From the NCBI RefSeq assembly GCF_000275845.1, contig NW_006766886.1:1156037-1220036 (forward strand): a stretch of 64,000 bases of DNA, written 5' to 3'. Shown here piece by piece: positions 34,893-45,833 of this stretch. The first letter of the stretch is position 1, and every line of letters starts with the position of its first letter. This DNA is from Dichomitus squalens LYAD-421 SS1 (Eukaryota; Basidiomycota; Agaricomycetes; Polyporales; Polyporaceae). The position numbers and the translations under genes are program-made. Below the pieces are notes generated by a model. It had not been told where the DNA came from and did not search any database. It saw only the letters and a list, made by a program, of their open reading frames with translations.

Positions 34893-37800
34893 ATGGGGAA
34901 TCGATACTCACTTATACGCGAAGAGGAGGAGGAGGCTGAGTTCCAAAGGCTGGTAGAAGCCGTGGAATTAGCCCAGCGACGTTCCGCAGGACATGGCGAT
35001 CTCGAAGCCGGCCTCTACCAGCCTCCTGCGCCTGTATCCCGTACCGAGAATATCTACCCGCGTCCAGATATTGCGCCGGAAAAAGACGGTACGTATGCCC
35101 AGTCGCTCTTGTTAGCAAACTCGCTCACTTCGGGTGCCTCCATATTCACTGGTAGTTGACTATATGAATCTGGCACCCTTTGCACAGGGTGTAGCACCGC
35201 CTCCCGCCATGGCCTCAACAAACCCAACTCCTTTTGGATTCTTGCCAGCCCCGGGCATTCCGGCGTCGATTGTTTCAGTCCCAGTCATCCTACCCCCAAG
35301 TACGTCGTCCAGTGCGGATTACGTTGTGCCTCCGACTCCATCAGACAGTCGCCCAACGACTCCTTCAATCTTGATTGAACCCCATTTTTTTAGAACTTTG
35401 CACACCAGTTGAGGTCAATGAGGCTGAGCATAGACATCCTGAGCCGGCTCGATCTTCCTCCTCGTCAATCTCCTTATCCAGTAATGTGCTTTCATCCCGA
35501 TGTCTGGTGCCCAGATCACTGAAGACATTTCAGATACCGGGAGAACGATATCAAGTCAGGTCTCCGTTCTATGGGCACTGCCACAGCGATTGTCGTCTTT
35601 GCCCGAGGACAACAATAGTGGGGCCATCGTTTTGCAGCTCAAGCTGGGAGTGCGATTGATGTCTGCGTGCTAGAACATCGTGTGCAGACTATAAGCGATC
35701 ACAGCCCTGCGAAATCAAACGACCGCGGTCATGTGAGCGACAAGTCTCACACTTCCGCTTTACAACTTCACGATGCGGGGCTCAACGAGGAAATCGCGGG
35801 CCCGGGACCTCCTGCACATCATCTAAGCGCTACTATTCGTATGTTGATCGCCATGCACTCATGTAATAGCACGCTGATCGCCTCTTCCCCTTCGGTCATG
35901 TAGAATGCTTTCCAGCGGTGGAACCAGAGCCCGTCATTATGGCACCCTCGCCGCTCCGTATGTCCTTCCTTCTCCCGCTTGATGGACCAAACCCTGATGG
36001 CCATGGTACACCTTTTCAACGTATGCAAACGACAGTCATGAGCCGATCCGTGTCGCCGGAAGAGACAGGCAGTAGACGCAGCCCCAGATCACGCGACAGG
36101 TCGCCGTCGCCGTCGCCGTCTCTCGTGTCACGCGTTACAAGACGGCGGTATTCACAAGCGATACCCGTCCAGGGTCGGCCTACTGAAAGCATCGCGTATT
36201 CGCGAAGGGGCCGAGAGGCATCCCACGTTCGCAGGCGTAGGAGGCGTATGTCTACCATGCCACTGGGTTAAACTATTCAATGCTAATGAATGTGCTAGGC
36301 GTGCTTCTTGCGATTACACCCACAGAAAGTGTCTCCGAGTCCTCCAGGGAATCTATCCATCCGATTCCCAGCGCACAAATTTCACAGACAGAGCGGTCAG
36401 AGCATCAAACGGTCACAGTCGTACCGGTAGGCTCACGGCGGCCCTCACCATCGCCTCGCCCAATGCGCGTATTGCGGTCACGGTCGTCTCCCGTTCTGAG
36501 ACTCCGTTCATCGTCATCGCGAGATAGATTGCCATTGCGGCCAGGCTCGCCGCCCTCAAGCGACCCGAGAGCAGTCGGACAGGCGCGCGGACGGTCGCCG
36601 CAGCGTGTACCATCGCCAATGAACGCAACTCGCTCGCCGTCGTCCCGACGTACCTCTCCTCCGTGGGAGTCGAGGGAGCCATCTATAACACCACCGGAGC
36701 CGATTTGGCGCACCCCATGCACGCCGCCTCCTGCGGATTATACGTCCCCTTCACCTGGCTATCTAAGCGTGGGCATCTCTGGTAGGCCAGTGACTTCGCC
36801 GTTAATATGTGTATCCCCAAGGCCCAGCCCGAGCACCAGCCCGAGCTCAGTGCGCGTGTCTCGATCGCCGCCACGCTCCCAAAGCAGACCGCGTTCGCTC
36901 TCGTCGCGGCGAAGCTCGCCCGTGCGGAAGTCTCGCTATACGCCGTCTCCAAGCCGCCGAGAGTCAGCTCCCGTTTACGATGACATGGTCGACAGGCGTA
37001 CGTTCTCCATGTCGCTAGGTCATCGTGTTGAGGGCTAACAGATCTTGTTCGGGATCCGGCTTACTACACCTGGATTATGCGCTCCCAGAGGAGTCCCTGC
37101 ATTCCAGCCCCAGTACCCATGACTCACACGCAGACCGGCCTATACGACATCTATCCGCCGTCATCATGACTCCAAGCTCGGCACGGCGGCGCTCACGACC
37201 ACCGTTGTTGCTCATACACCGACACGCGTCTCGTTCACCATCGCCTGGCTCAGTGCGTGTACCACTACCATCACCGTCCCCGATAAGCGAGTACGCCTCT
37301 CGATCACCATGGGGCCGAAGAAGGGATACACAATCGCCTGCGACGCACCGATACGCGTCACGTTCGCCGTCGCCCCGGGGTAGAGCGCGCTTCCGATCGC
37401 GGCGGCGCTCACCATCGCCATGCCCCATGCCCGTATCGCGGTCACCGCGCGGCCCAAGGTTCTCAGAGTCGCCGCCATTGCGTACACATTGGTGGAGCCA
37501 AGTGTCTGCGCGTCGTTCACCGTCGCGCCCTAAGAGATACTCACGCTCACCACCTGTGCTGTACCGCTCACCCGTGCGGCGGTCTCCAGACTTGCCCCCG
37601 ATATTGACGCAGTACCAGCAGCTACTGGACTATCACGAGCGGAGACTCCGAGACTGGAATGCGCATGGGGCGCATCTCGCCCGTGTCGCGCAGGCGCTTG
37701 AGAAGCATCTTGCGCTCATTCGTCGAAACCCGCATATGGCGTCCACGTCGGACTTCGGCTTGCAGATCGTGGACGAGAAGGAGATGTACGGGGAACAGCA

Positions 37801-38705
37801 ACGGAACGTCGCCCGCTGGCTTCAGCAGGGTGCTCATCCCACACCTACTACACAGGCTCCCCCGTATTCTGGACCAGGCAACGACAAGGCTCAAACCCAT
37901 GCGAATATACGTCCAGTCAGCGCGTACCCGAGTCGGGTGCACGCTACAGGATTGCCGGTCAGGCAGTTCTCGGGTGACTGGAAGCCGAAGTGGGAGGTGT
38001 TCCCGCTGAAGGCGTTCCGCGGCTCGAGCTATAAGTATCTGAAGATTACGAAAGACTGGGACGACGCGGCGCTGTTGAAGGAGCTGAGTCGCTCCTATAA
38101 CGAGCTGCGGACAATTTGGAGGAAGTGGTTCTCGCTGAGGAGTGTCCGGTACGCATGCTTGCTTCGTGTGCCCTATTAGTACTCATATCCCTACGTCTAC
38201 CCTCAGATCTATCTCCATGGTCTATGTAAGTACCTTTATGTGTGGGCCTTGCCTTCGTTTCGACATGCTGAAATCTCGATCTCGATTGCGACACTCCCAG
38301 GCAGACCACACCTGCGTCTACCCCCGCCGCTTCGGCCCCGCAGCGGTCAGCCCGTCCAAAAACATGCGCCTCCGATACTTCCTGCGCCACCCCGAGGTCC
38401 TGAAGGGCCGACACGAGTTCATGCAGGTCCTCACCGCGCGCACCGACCTCGGGATCGAGTTTGTCGAGGGCTGGCAGCTCACGCGCATCGCCATCGCGGT
38501 CCTCATCCCCGTGCTCGCGTCGCTCCTCCTGGCGGTGTTCTACTCGGTCGTCGCGCAGGACGTGTCTGGCGCGTTCACGATTGCTGGTGAGTCTCCGAAT
38601 CGCCTCCGGGGCCTACGAGAGCTGACATCGACTACAGGTTATATGACCTCGGCTTATTCTGTATGCCTCGTGCTGCTCGGGGTGCTCAACTTTGTTGAGC
38701 TGTAG
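34893..38705 (+). CDS. Arg/Ser/Pro-rich protein with two C-terminal membrane helices
   Basis: Exon 1 (34893-35088, MGNRYSLIREEEEE) starts with a possible N-myristoylation glycine and joins 35156 onward. The last exons are well supported: one ending 38148, then 38207-38225, 38301-38586 and 38638-38705. They read GDWKPKWEVFPLKAFRGSS, WDDAALLKELSRSYNELRTIWRKWFSLR, then DHTCVYPRRFGP and NMRLRYFLRHPEVLKGRHEF. Two membrane helices follow (IAIAVLIPVLASLLLAVFY, YMTSAYSVCLVLLGVLNFV). Between about 35.9 and 37.6 kb the frame is dense in RS, SP and SR dipeptides, as in splicing-factor-type disordered regions, but attached here to a membrane protein. Introns are likely at about 36248-36325 and 36988-37031. 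The chain through 35.3-35.9 kb and near 37.17 kb is unresolved, so it could be two genes. Confidence 0.6.
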
Positions 38706-39025
38706 CTTGACCGGTGATCCCCATGGACGAACTTCATGCGCTCTGTGATCCCTTTGCCGCCCTGTTCCATATGTGTACGATGTGCTAACGAATTTGGATG
38801 CGGATATCACAACCCAGCTTTGTGTTCTCTGAATCGCGAGCGACCTTGGCCATCTCGACATCGATAGCCATATAGACCTCCCGCTCGAATACGCGAGTGC
38901 AACGGTTCCACTGGCAGTACCGACGCGCAAGGATGACGTAGCGCGACCATCACGGTGCGTCCCCTATCGACGACAACTTGCGCGCAAATGGGGCGTGCAG
39001 GCCGAGCGCGTCCCTACGGAGTCGC

Positions 39026-39063
39026 TTGTCTGTGAGCATCCCTCACGGACAAACTTCTCAGTA
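39026..39063 (+). repeat. Hairpin repeat copy 1
   Basis: TTGTCTGTGAG pairs with CTCACGGACAA (one mismatch) around a short loop and is followed by ACTTCTCAGTA. It matches copy 2 at 39161-39200. Confidence 0.75.
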
Positions 39064-39160
39064 GGGGCGCGCAGGTCCGTTCCTCATCCCCCCTGTGGCG
39101 TGCATTTCGCCTTCTTCTTCTCATAGCATAGCGCGAGCAGGGCGAGGCCCGACGGAGCCG

Positions 39161-39200
39161 TTTGTCCGTGAGCGCTCCTCACGGACAAACTTCTCAGTGG
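39161..39200 (+). repeat. Hairpin repeat copy 2
   Basis: TTTGTCCGTGAG (39161-39172) and CTCACGGACAAA (39178-39189) are perfect 12-bp inverted arms around a 5-bp loop, followed by CTTCTCAGTGG as in copy 1. Possible small transposon end, protein-binding site or RNA hairpin. Confidence 0.8.
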
Positions 39201-39643
39201 GGTCGGGCGAGCTCAGTGGCGCTGTGGAACGGTTTGGATGGGGAGTGCCTGTGGTGGCTGGTCCCTTGCGGGTTTAAATATGTTTGCGGTTCGTACGCTT
39301 TGGCATGCGCTGCGTGTGGTTCCGGACGTTCGTTGCAGAAGAAACGCGTTGTCTGTAAGTCGCTTCAGGATCGTGGCCTAAGCGGGAGTGCGCTTTACGG
39401 CGCCACTGTTGAGACAAGCAGCGATCGGTCGTACCGGTGACACCGCTCACGTGTCCGTTGCGTACGTCTCACAAAGTGCGTGGGTATGAAGATGCCAATC
39501 GCTTCGCGACGGACGACGCACGTCGCACGTACTCGTGCACATGCTCCAGTATTCGGGATTACTAGCGGCGTATGCTAATGCGGGTATAATGGGTACAGTC
39601 AATTCATGATTCCTATCAATACACCCTCTGCCTATCGGCGTGC

Positions 39644-40087
39644 TTAAGCACTAGGCTTGTTGAGCTCCTGCTGGGCCTGTCCCTTATCGTGGCGGAGGTT
39701 GCCTACACAGAGAATGTGTCAGCGTCGATGTTCTATATAATTGTACCGAGCAAAACTTACCAGCAGTCTCCTGCTGGCGGTCGCCGGTGAGGGCGCCGAC
39801 GACGGCGTCCTTCTTGCCCGCGAGGCGGTCGGCGGCGCCCTCTACGTAGCCCTTGGCCTGGGCGGCGTTGTACTCGGCCTCGCCCTGGGCGTGCTCCTCC
39901 CTGCCCGAGTGGGTCCAGGACTGGGCGCCGGTGAGGTCGCCGATGGTCTCGACGACGGTGCCTTTGAGCGAGTGGTACTGGCCGGTGGCCTTTCTGCGGT
40001 GGACGTTAGGCCAAGTTTTGTCCGCTAACGACAGAGACAGGGAGACGAGACTTACGAGGGCTGGTCGGTGTTAGCCTGGTAAGACAT
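39644..40087 (-). CDS. CsbD-like / Hmp1-type cruciform-DNA-binding protein, copy A
   Basis: Three minus-strand exons (40056-40087, 39761-39993, 39644-39702) give 107 aa: a small hydrophilic CsbD-like stress protein. The basidiomycete relative in Ustilago maydis is Hmp1, described as binding mismatched and cruciform DNA. Key blocks are [62 protein letters not shown] and [18 protein letters not shown]. Exons 1 and 2 have exactly the same lengths (32 and 233 bp) as the divergent copy at 40651, and the splice phases match. A TATATAAA box on the minus strand lies at about 40181-40188, 94 bp upstream of the ATG. The DNA-binding function is known only for the relative. Confidence 0.9.
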
Positions 40088-40650
40088 GATGGTTGGTCGT
40101 TAAGTGGTCGTGAAGTGGTAGTGTGATGTGGTGAGTTTGCAAGTGTCGGTTGTGAGATGGCTGAGGTGGATATGCACAGGTTTATATATGCCGGTGCGGC
40201 AGGCACAGACATTGGAGAGAGTTGCGTCACTGTGGGACCTGCCTGGAAACTGCGCATGTGTTTCTGAGGACGAATTGGGTGGCAGGATGGTATCATCCGG
40301 AGCTTGACGGGATGGGACCTGAAAGGACTGGACAGCGCTCGGTAGACACACGCAGCCGGAAAGGGAGCAAAAGATGGGCCGAAGGTGGGTATAGTGGCAG
40401 CCAGTGACGTACTTTGCAGGATGACGATGGGGGCGGGCATAGCCGGGCGTTGATTCGATGACGCTAATAGCTTTAGATCCCATCTCGCTGCCACTCCTCC
40501 TCCATGACGTCACTCTCCTCATCCTCCCCTGCGCCTAAGTCGATTCGCTCTATATAAACCCTCTCATTTGCGCCCTTGCTTCCCCATCCAAACTCACACC
40601 ATCATATCCCAACTCATCTCTTCGATCACCCACACAAATCAATCACCATC
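40088..40650. promoter_or_regulatory. Shared divergent promoter of the CsbD-like pair
   Basis: 563 bp between the two start codons. TATATAAA occurs on each side, about 94-100 bp before each ATG (minus strand 40181-40188, plus strand 40551-40558). A palindromic CRE-type site TGACGTCA lies at 40505-40512, near the plus-strand TATA. CCCCT at about 40526 could be a stress-response element. The mirrored layout suggests the promoter was duplicated together with the gene. Confidence 0.65.
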
Positions 40651-41089
40651 ATGTCCACCACCAACAACAGCGGCGAGCCCAAGTACGTACCCCTTCATTG
40701 ACTTCGTCCTCAACGCCTCTAACCTCTACACTCTCTTTGCAGCAAGACCACCGGCCAGTACCACTCCCTGAAGGGTACCGTCGTCGAGGCCGTCGGCAAC
40801 GTCACCGGCGCCCAGTCCTGGACCCAGTCGGGCAAGGAAGAGCACGCCCAGGGCGAGGCCGAGTACAACGCCGCCCAGGCCAAGGGCTATGTCGAGGGCA
40901 CCGCCGACCGTCTCTCGGGCAAGAAGGACGCCGTCGTCGGCGCCGTCACTGGCGACCGCCAGCAGGAGACTGCTGGTAAGTTGTGCTCGATGAGCGTATG
41001 ATAGACCGCCGATGCTGACACATTCCTGTGTAGGCAACCTCCGCCACGACAAGGGCCAGGCTCAGCAGAACCTCAACTCGAACTCATAA
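40651..41089 (+). CDS. CsbD-like / Hmp1-type cruciform-DNA-binding protein, copy B
   Basis: Three exons (40651-40682, 40743-40975, 41034-41089) give 106 aa, very similar to copy A at 39644-40087: [79 protein letters not shown]. The N-terminal dozen residues differ most ([11 protein letters not shown] against [11 protein letters not shown]). The head-to-head duplicate retains intron positions, so it arose by DNA-level inverted duplication, not retroposition. The protein is almost all hydrophilic, as expected for a CsbD-like stress protein. Confidence 0.92.
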
Positions 41090-41253
41090 GCCCATAATGT
41101 GGCCTGAAGTGCTTTATGTATGATAGACGTCTGCTGTATGGAGGCAATGTGGATCATTGTAGCATACCCTCGTATCCTTCCATCGTCATATATATGACAT
41201 GTGCCAATCAAATTGCTACAGCAAAGACTGGGGGTGAGCAATAAGCAACTTTT

Positions 41254-41961
41254 TCAGCATCTCTGCTGCAGCTGGGGCGCGTAGAACAGCGCGTAGAACA
41301 ACGCCACCAAGCACACCACAGTGACCGTTTTGTTGACGAAGGCCCCCCAGCCCGACCCAGCTCTCGCTGGCTTGTCCTCCACTTCCTCCAAACGGATCCA
41401 ACTCGTGTGGGCATCATTCCACATATGCATATGCGGCGCCATTATACCGTCATGATCCAGAACCTCTAGCCACTTCCACATTTGCGCGGCCGACGCCTTC
41501 TGCATTTCCCTCCCGAACAGCGGCGCGAAATCCTTCACGTTGAGCGCGATGATAGTCTTGCAGAGCTCGTCGACATTGCGCCACTGCTCCGGGCTCCAGC
41601 CGCGACTGCCCTTATCGGGGTCGATGGCGTGCATGAGCCCGAGCGACCGCAGGAGCAGCTCGACGCCGAACTTGTACGCCGGCCAGTTCGCGAGCGCGAG
41701 CTGCCACCCCCGCGTCTTCTCCAGCCGGAGCTGGAGGTGCTCGGGGAGTAGCAGGTCGGCGAGCTCGAAGTTGTTGATGTAGGGCCCGGGTGCGTGGTCG
41801 GGGTCCAGGCTGATGACTCTGTGCGCACGGGCTAGCGGACTCGTGCGTGCCTGTATGAAACGGAGCGCACATCATGGTGTTCGTTGCGGGGCGAACGGCT
41901 GGTCAAGAGATGCGGCCTGGACGGGAGCGGTCAGCAGCGACTCGGAGTCGGCTGCAGGCAT
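41254..41961 (-). CDS. Gag-like domain protein with C-terminal membrane anchor
   Basis: The main exon is certain from about 41254 up to about 41860 (FELADLLLPEHLQLR, NWPAYKFGVELLLRSLGLMHA, WSPEQWRNVDELCKTIIALNVKDFAPLFG, AAQMWKWL). A likely first exon from the ATG at 41961 (MPAADSESLLTAP) would splice through a weak GTCCAG donor. This block aligns with the fragment at 57429-57980 and resembles the N-terminal gag region of basidiomycete copia-type elements (W-x-F...LLR-x-x-GL-x-H...C-x-x-I...N). No zinc knuckle, protease or polymerase follows. Instead the protein ends in a single hydrophobic helix VVCLVALFYALFYAP and a short tail, as in tail-anchored proteins. Function unknown; a domesticated gag domain is an inference. 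Confidence 0.6.
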
Positions 41962-42641
41962 TGTAGGTACTTATAAGTAGCAGCGAAGTGCCGTTCGAGT
42001 GTGCTGCGGTAGTGCCGTGACGTCCTGAGGCCTCGTTGGATTGAGCCTTGATAGTCATTGAAGTACCGGTGCACGTGGTGCCGGTGTTGACGGTGAAGCC
42101 TGCTAGTGAGGAATTGGCGGCTAGCAGTGTCGATGAGCCTACACACTCGCCCAGGACGGAAGGTATGTCAGATATCTACAAGACAAGGAGTCACTCATGC
42201 GATTGCTATTGTACATGGGCTGTATCGTGGCGTAATAAAGCCTAAAGAGCAGCGGAAACGTCTAAGCGCTATTTGGAGCGATGCAACTAGAGGATGGACG
42301 TGTAGGGGGCTGCGTCTAGGATGTGAGAATCCGTGCAGAATGTCACGATAAAGGTAGAGAGAGGCGAGCGCGAGAGCTGAAGTTGGTTTTACAAGGAGTT
42401 ATTAGAGTGGGAAGAGCGAGAGCAAGGTGATGTGGACTCGGTACAGATAATCGTGAAAGCATAGAACAAGAAAAGAGGTGACGTCGCACCAGACGGATGA
42501 TTAGGCGCGGAGAGCCGCTGAATTATTTTAGATGGCGCCGTCGAGCTTGTGAGGATGAGGACGAGGGCGACGAAGCGATGGAGCAAGTGGCACGGCGGAA
42601 CGCAGAGAAGTCCATCGTGAACGAGAAAGACGAGATCATGC
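41962..42641. other. Intergenic
   Basis: Upstream of the gag-like gene and downstream of trehalase. No supported gene or RNA. The short plus-strand frame at 42497-42691 runs into the trehalase 3' end and has no recognisable content. Confidence 0.5.
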
Positions 42642-45600
42642 TCAACGCGTCATGTCGTGCCCGGGAACATCCTGACCAGTCACCGACGTAGGCGACATAA
42701 CAGGCGACGAGAGGTTGAGGTTGTCCATGGCCAACCCGAGCGGGTCGTTGTTCGCTGTCGCGTACGCCTGCGCCTGCTGCTGTGGGTTGAGGTAGCTGCC
42801 GAAGAACACTTCGGGGCTCGTGCACGCCGAGACCGCGCGGCGCATTCCCGTCGAAAGGTATGTCAGGCCGACTTGGTACGCGGCTGGGAAGGGCGTCAGG
42901 CCAAGCTCTTCTTGGGAAGGGAAGCCAAGAGGAAGGGAAGGAGGGAGGAACGCACCGTTCATCCAGCCGAAGCCTTCCCTGGGAACCATCTTGAAGTCGA
43001 CGCCCTGGTTGCCGTACTCGGCGTCCACGAGGTGGGAAAGCTTGACAGCGTCGAACTTCTCTGGGACAACACCATTGAAGTCGACGAAGGCGGTCGTCAT
43101 CCTATGGTACGAACCCAATCAGCGATTGACAGAATCCAGAGGAACATTAAAGATAAATACATGTACAGCCACCTGTATGCCAACCGCTGGGCGTCCTCAA
43201 GGTAGCCATACCGCTCAAGACCGACCCAAGTCATGATCTGGTGTGGAGGCCTGTGTGTTGACTATCAGTCACGTACGTTAGCAATCAAATGTCAGGGGTG
43301 ACTGACCAAGCGTAGCTAAATGGTTTTACGTGTTAGCATTTCGACTTGGCACGATACCGTGCGACGACACTTACGGATAGTCCCACTGACGGTTCGGCCG
43401 GTCAAGCGAAATCTTTCCACGAGATTCCTCCGTACCGGAAACCAATCCCCCAATCACTTCGAACTTCTTCAGGGATTGCGAACTGCACAGCATGTCGAAA
43501 TCAGCACCGCGGCCCATACAAAGCAACAACCCAATCACCCCCATCCAATCGGAAGCAGAAAGCCAAGCACTCACATGAGCTTCCAGCACTGCTCCTCGCT
43601 CGCGCAGCCGGCCCAGAGCGTCCAGAACGCGGTCACGCTCTCGTACAAGCTCTGCTTCTCCTGCACGGTGTCGTAGTCAAAGTACAGCGCCTTGCTCTCG
43701 TTCCAGCAGTATTTGTCGATGATCCCCTTGCGCCACTCCGCACGCGCGAACCACTCCTCGCTCTTCTGCATCCGCGACTTGCTCCGCTCCCACTTGCTCG
43801 GGTCTGCGTACGACTCCGGCGTAGGGGGGAACGGCGTGAGCGCGAAGTCCTCGTCGAGCTCAAGCTCGTCGTCGAACACCTCCCGAATTGCAGTACCGAT
43901 GTCGACCTCGTACTTGTACAGGAGCGCCTGGAGGTCGATCGTGCCCAGGTTCGCGCACCGCTTCTCGAATCTGTACGTCGTGTCGTGCCCGGACTCGCGC
44001 ACCGCGCGGTCGTGCAGGAAGTACTCGTCGAGCTCGGGCTCCTTGAGCACGCCGTCGTTGTACTTCTCGCTGAACTCGAGCACGGACAGTCCGTGCTTGG
44101 CCGCGTACGGCTCGAGGATGTGCGTGAAGTGTGTCGCTTCGGTTTCTGGGGGAATGCCGATGCCGTCGGGTCGGAAGCGCGAGAGGCCGGTCTTGGGATC
44201 CATGCGTGGCTCTGCAACCCAGATGGTGTGGTACTCCTTGATGGCGGCTTGGATAGCACGCTTGAGCCAGACACGGTTCTCATCCATGTCGGAGCGGTCG
44301 AGCTGGTTGTATATCTGGAGCGCCATGTCGGTGAGGAAAGGCGGTTGGGTCCGGCAGAGGTAGTACGAGCGGGAGCCGTTGAGGATCTTGCCGTAGTGCT
44401 TGATCTCAAAGATGAAATGGTCGACCATACCCTTAGCCATGTTCACGTAGCCGTCGACGAGCAGGCCGAGGGAGATGAAGTACGAGTCCCAGTTATAAAG
44501 CTTTTGCTGGTTCAGCGTCGTGCGGCTAAGAGAGCCGCGCTGAGGCTTACCTCGTTGAAACGAGCACCGGGAACAATGAAGGGTATACCCTTCAGGGTCT
44601 TGCCGTCCTTGCCATCAGGGACCTCCTGCATTGCGAGAGCAAGAATGCCCGGCTTGTTGTTCAGACTTTTGACATAGACTGGGTCGTCTGGTTTGGGCGG
44701 TAGGACTTGCACATCGAGGTTAAGATGGGGCTTCTCTCTAGTGACCTTCCGGTAATACTCCGCCATAGCGGGTTCGCCATGGGGCACGTATATGCGCGGG
44801 TTGACGCGGCCGGTGCGGTTCTTTGGGTCCGCGCAGATAATTTCCAGACCTTCACCGTCGATCCGACGAGTGAGGGCGTTCCAGAACGAATGTTTGATCA
44901 TTCGCGACAGGCGGTCAACGGGGTTCTCCGTCAAGCGCGCCTCGTCAAGGACGATACGTTTCCTCCCATGATCCCGGGCAAGCGCCAGCTCTTGCAGGAG
45001 ATTCGACAACATGTACGTGCCCTACAAAGCAACCATGTCAGTACATCAATCCCCTAGCGTTTATTTGACAATGTTGCCGTTATGTGAGGGCGCCCACGTG
45101 CCGCGCCCAGGTCGACATGTCGACGAATAAGTCAATCAAAATAACTAATTGACGCGTAGACGCGTCAATCGCGTCGAGATCCGCATCCCCGCAGCGCAGC
45201 GGAGAGCGGATGTGTCGCCGCAATACGTCCGCTCGTTCTCCTGTCTCGCAGTGACAAGACAATCAAGCCACACCAGCTCATACTAATGGAGCCCGACAAC
45301 GCGAGCATAGCCCAAGGTCCGGCGCGGACGGAAGTCATAACACCCAGGGGACAGTATATCGAATACTCACCCGGATGTCAAAGCTTTTGAAACCGTTGCT
45401 CGTCGCAGTGCCGAGAGCCATCAGCTTCGGACCGGCATCCGTGACGGAGATTTGGAAGTCGCCGTCGGTGTCCTCCTGCTCGAGGACGACGCGGATGGTC
45501 TCTTCGACGTCGATAAGGAACCGGCGCGGGGCAGAGCCCTTCTCGTCATGAGACATACGGCGCGGGCGTTGATGTGTGGCATCCTGGAAAGCGGGCAAGC

Positions 45601-45833
45601 GTTTCGGGTTGTACCCATGCGCGAAGGACTGGAGGGGGAAGCAGGCGGCGAAGACGAACAAAGGTGAGTCAAGGCGGGCGGTCGCGACAGGGCATGGTAC
45701 GTACCGCACTGTACGTCCGACCGCGACTGAAGCGCTCCTCACCGCCATAGTACTGGGCAGCGTCGGTGTGGACTGGAGCATGGTGCTCGTCGACGAAGTT
45801 CACTCCTGCTGGGTGAGCGAGGGTGGGCGCCAT
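42642..45833 (-). CDS. NTH1: Neutral trehalase (GH37), cytosolic
   Basis: Hydrolyses trehalose to two glucose, typically on release from stress or dormancy. Nine minus-strand exons (45705-45833, 45371-45628, 44551-45021, 43575-44500, 43375-43482, 43307-43315, 43161-43250, 42956-43101, 42642-42883) give 792 aa. There is no signal peptide. The N-terminal regulatory part has the [15 protein letters not shown] and RRMSHDEK segments, of the kind phosphorylated in yeast neutral trehalase, and the calcium-binding loop [12 protein letters not shown]. The catalytic part has both GH37 signatures: [15 protein letters not shown] and QWDYPYAWPPHQ. The second signature is encoded across a 9-bp microexon (43307-43315). 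The intron at 45022-45370 is 349 bp and holds inverted repeats. The C-terminal Q-rich tail ([15 protein letters not shown]) is variable. NTH1 is the yeast name. Confidence 0.95.
45148..45169. repeat. Perfect inverted repeat inside trehalase intron 2
   Basis: ATTGACGCG and CGCGTCAAT are perfect 9-bp arms around a TAGA loop. A second palindrome, GTCGACATGTCGAC, lies at 45111-45124. Both sit in the 349-bp intron, which may contain a small inserted element. Confidence 0.8.

Larger units (their letters stand above)
38706..39643. other. Intergenic with hairpin repeats
   Basis: No gene was recognised. Two direct copies of a hairpin-forming motif lie at 39026-39063 and 39161-39200. Confidence 0.55.

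Noticed and set aside
42823..43236. Plus-strand frames opposite the trehalase C-terminal exons
   Set aside because: Antisense shadows of the trehalase exons with no independent support.
43346..44677. 443-aa open frame on the plus strand
   Set aside because: It is the antisense of the trehalase exons; the minus strand carries clear GH37 motifs and splice sites. The long antisense frame comes from GC-biased codon use.
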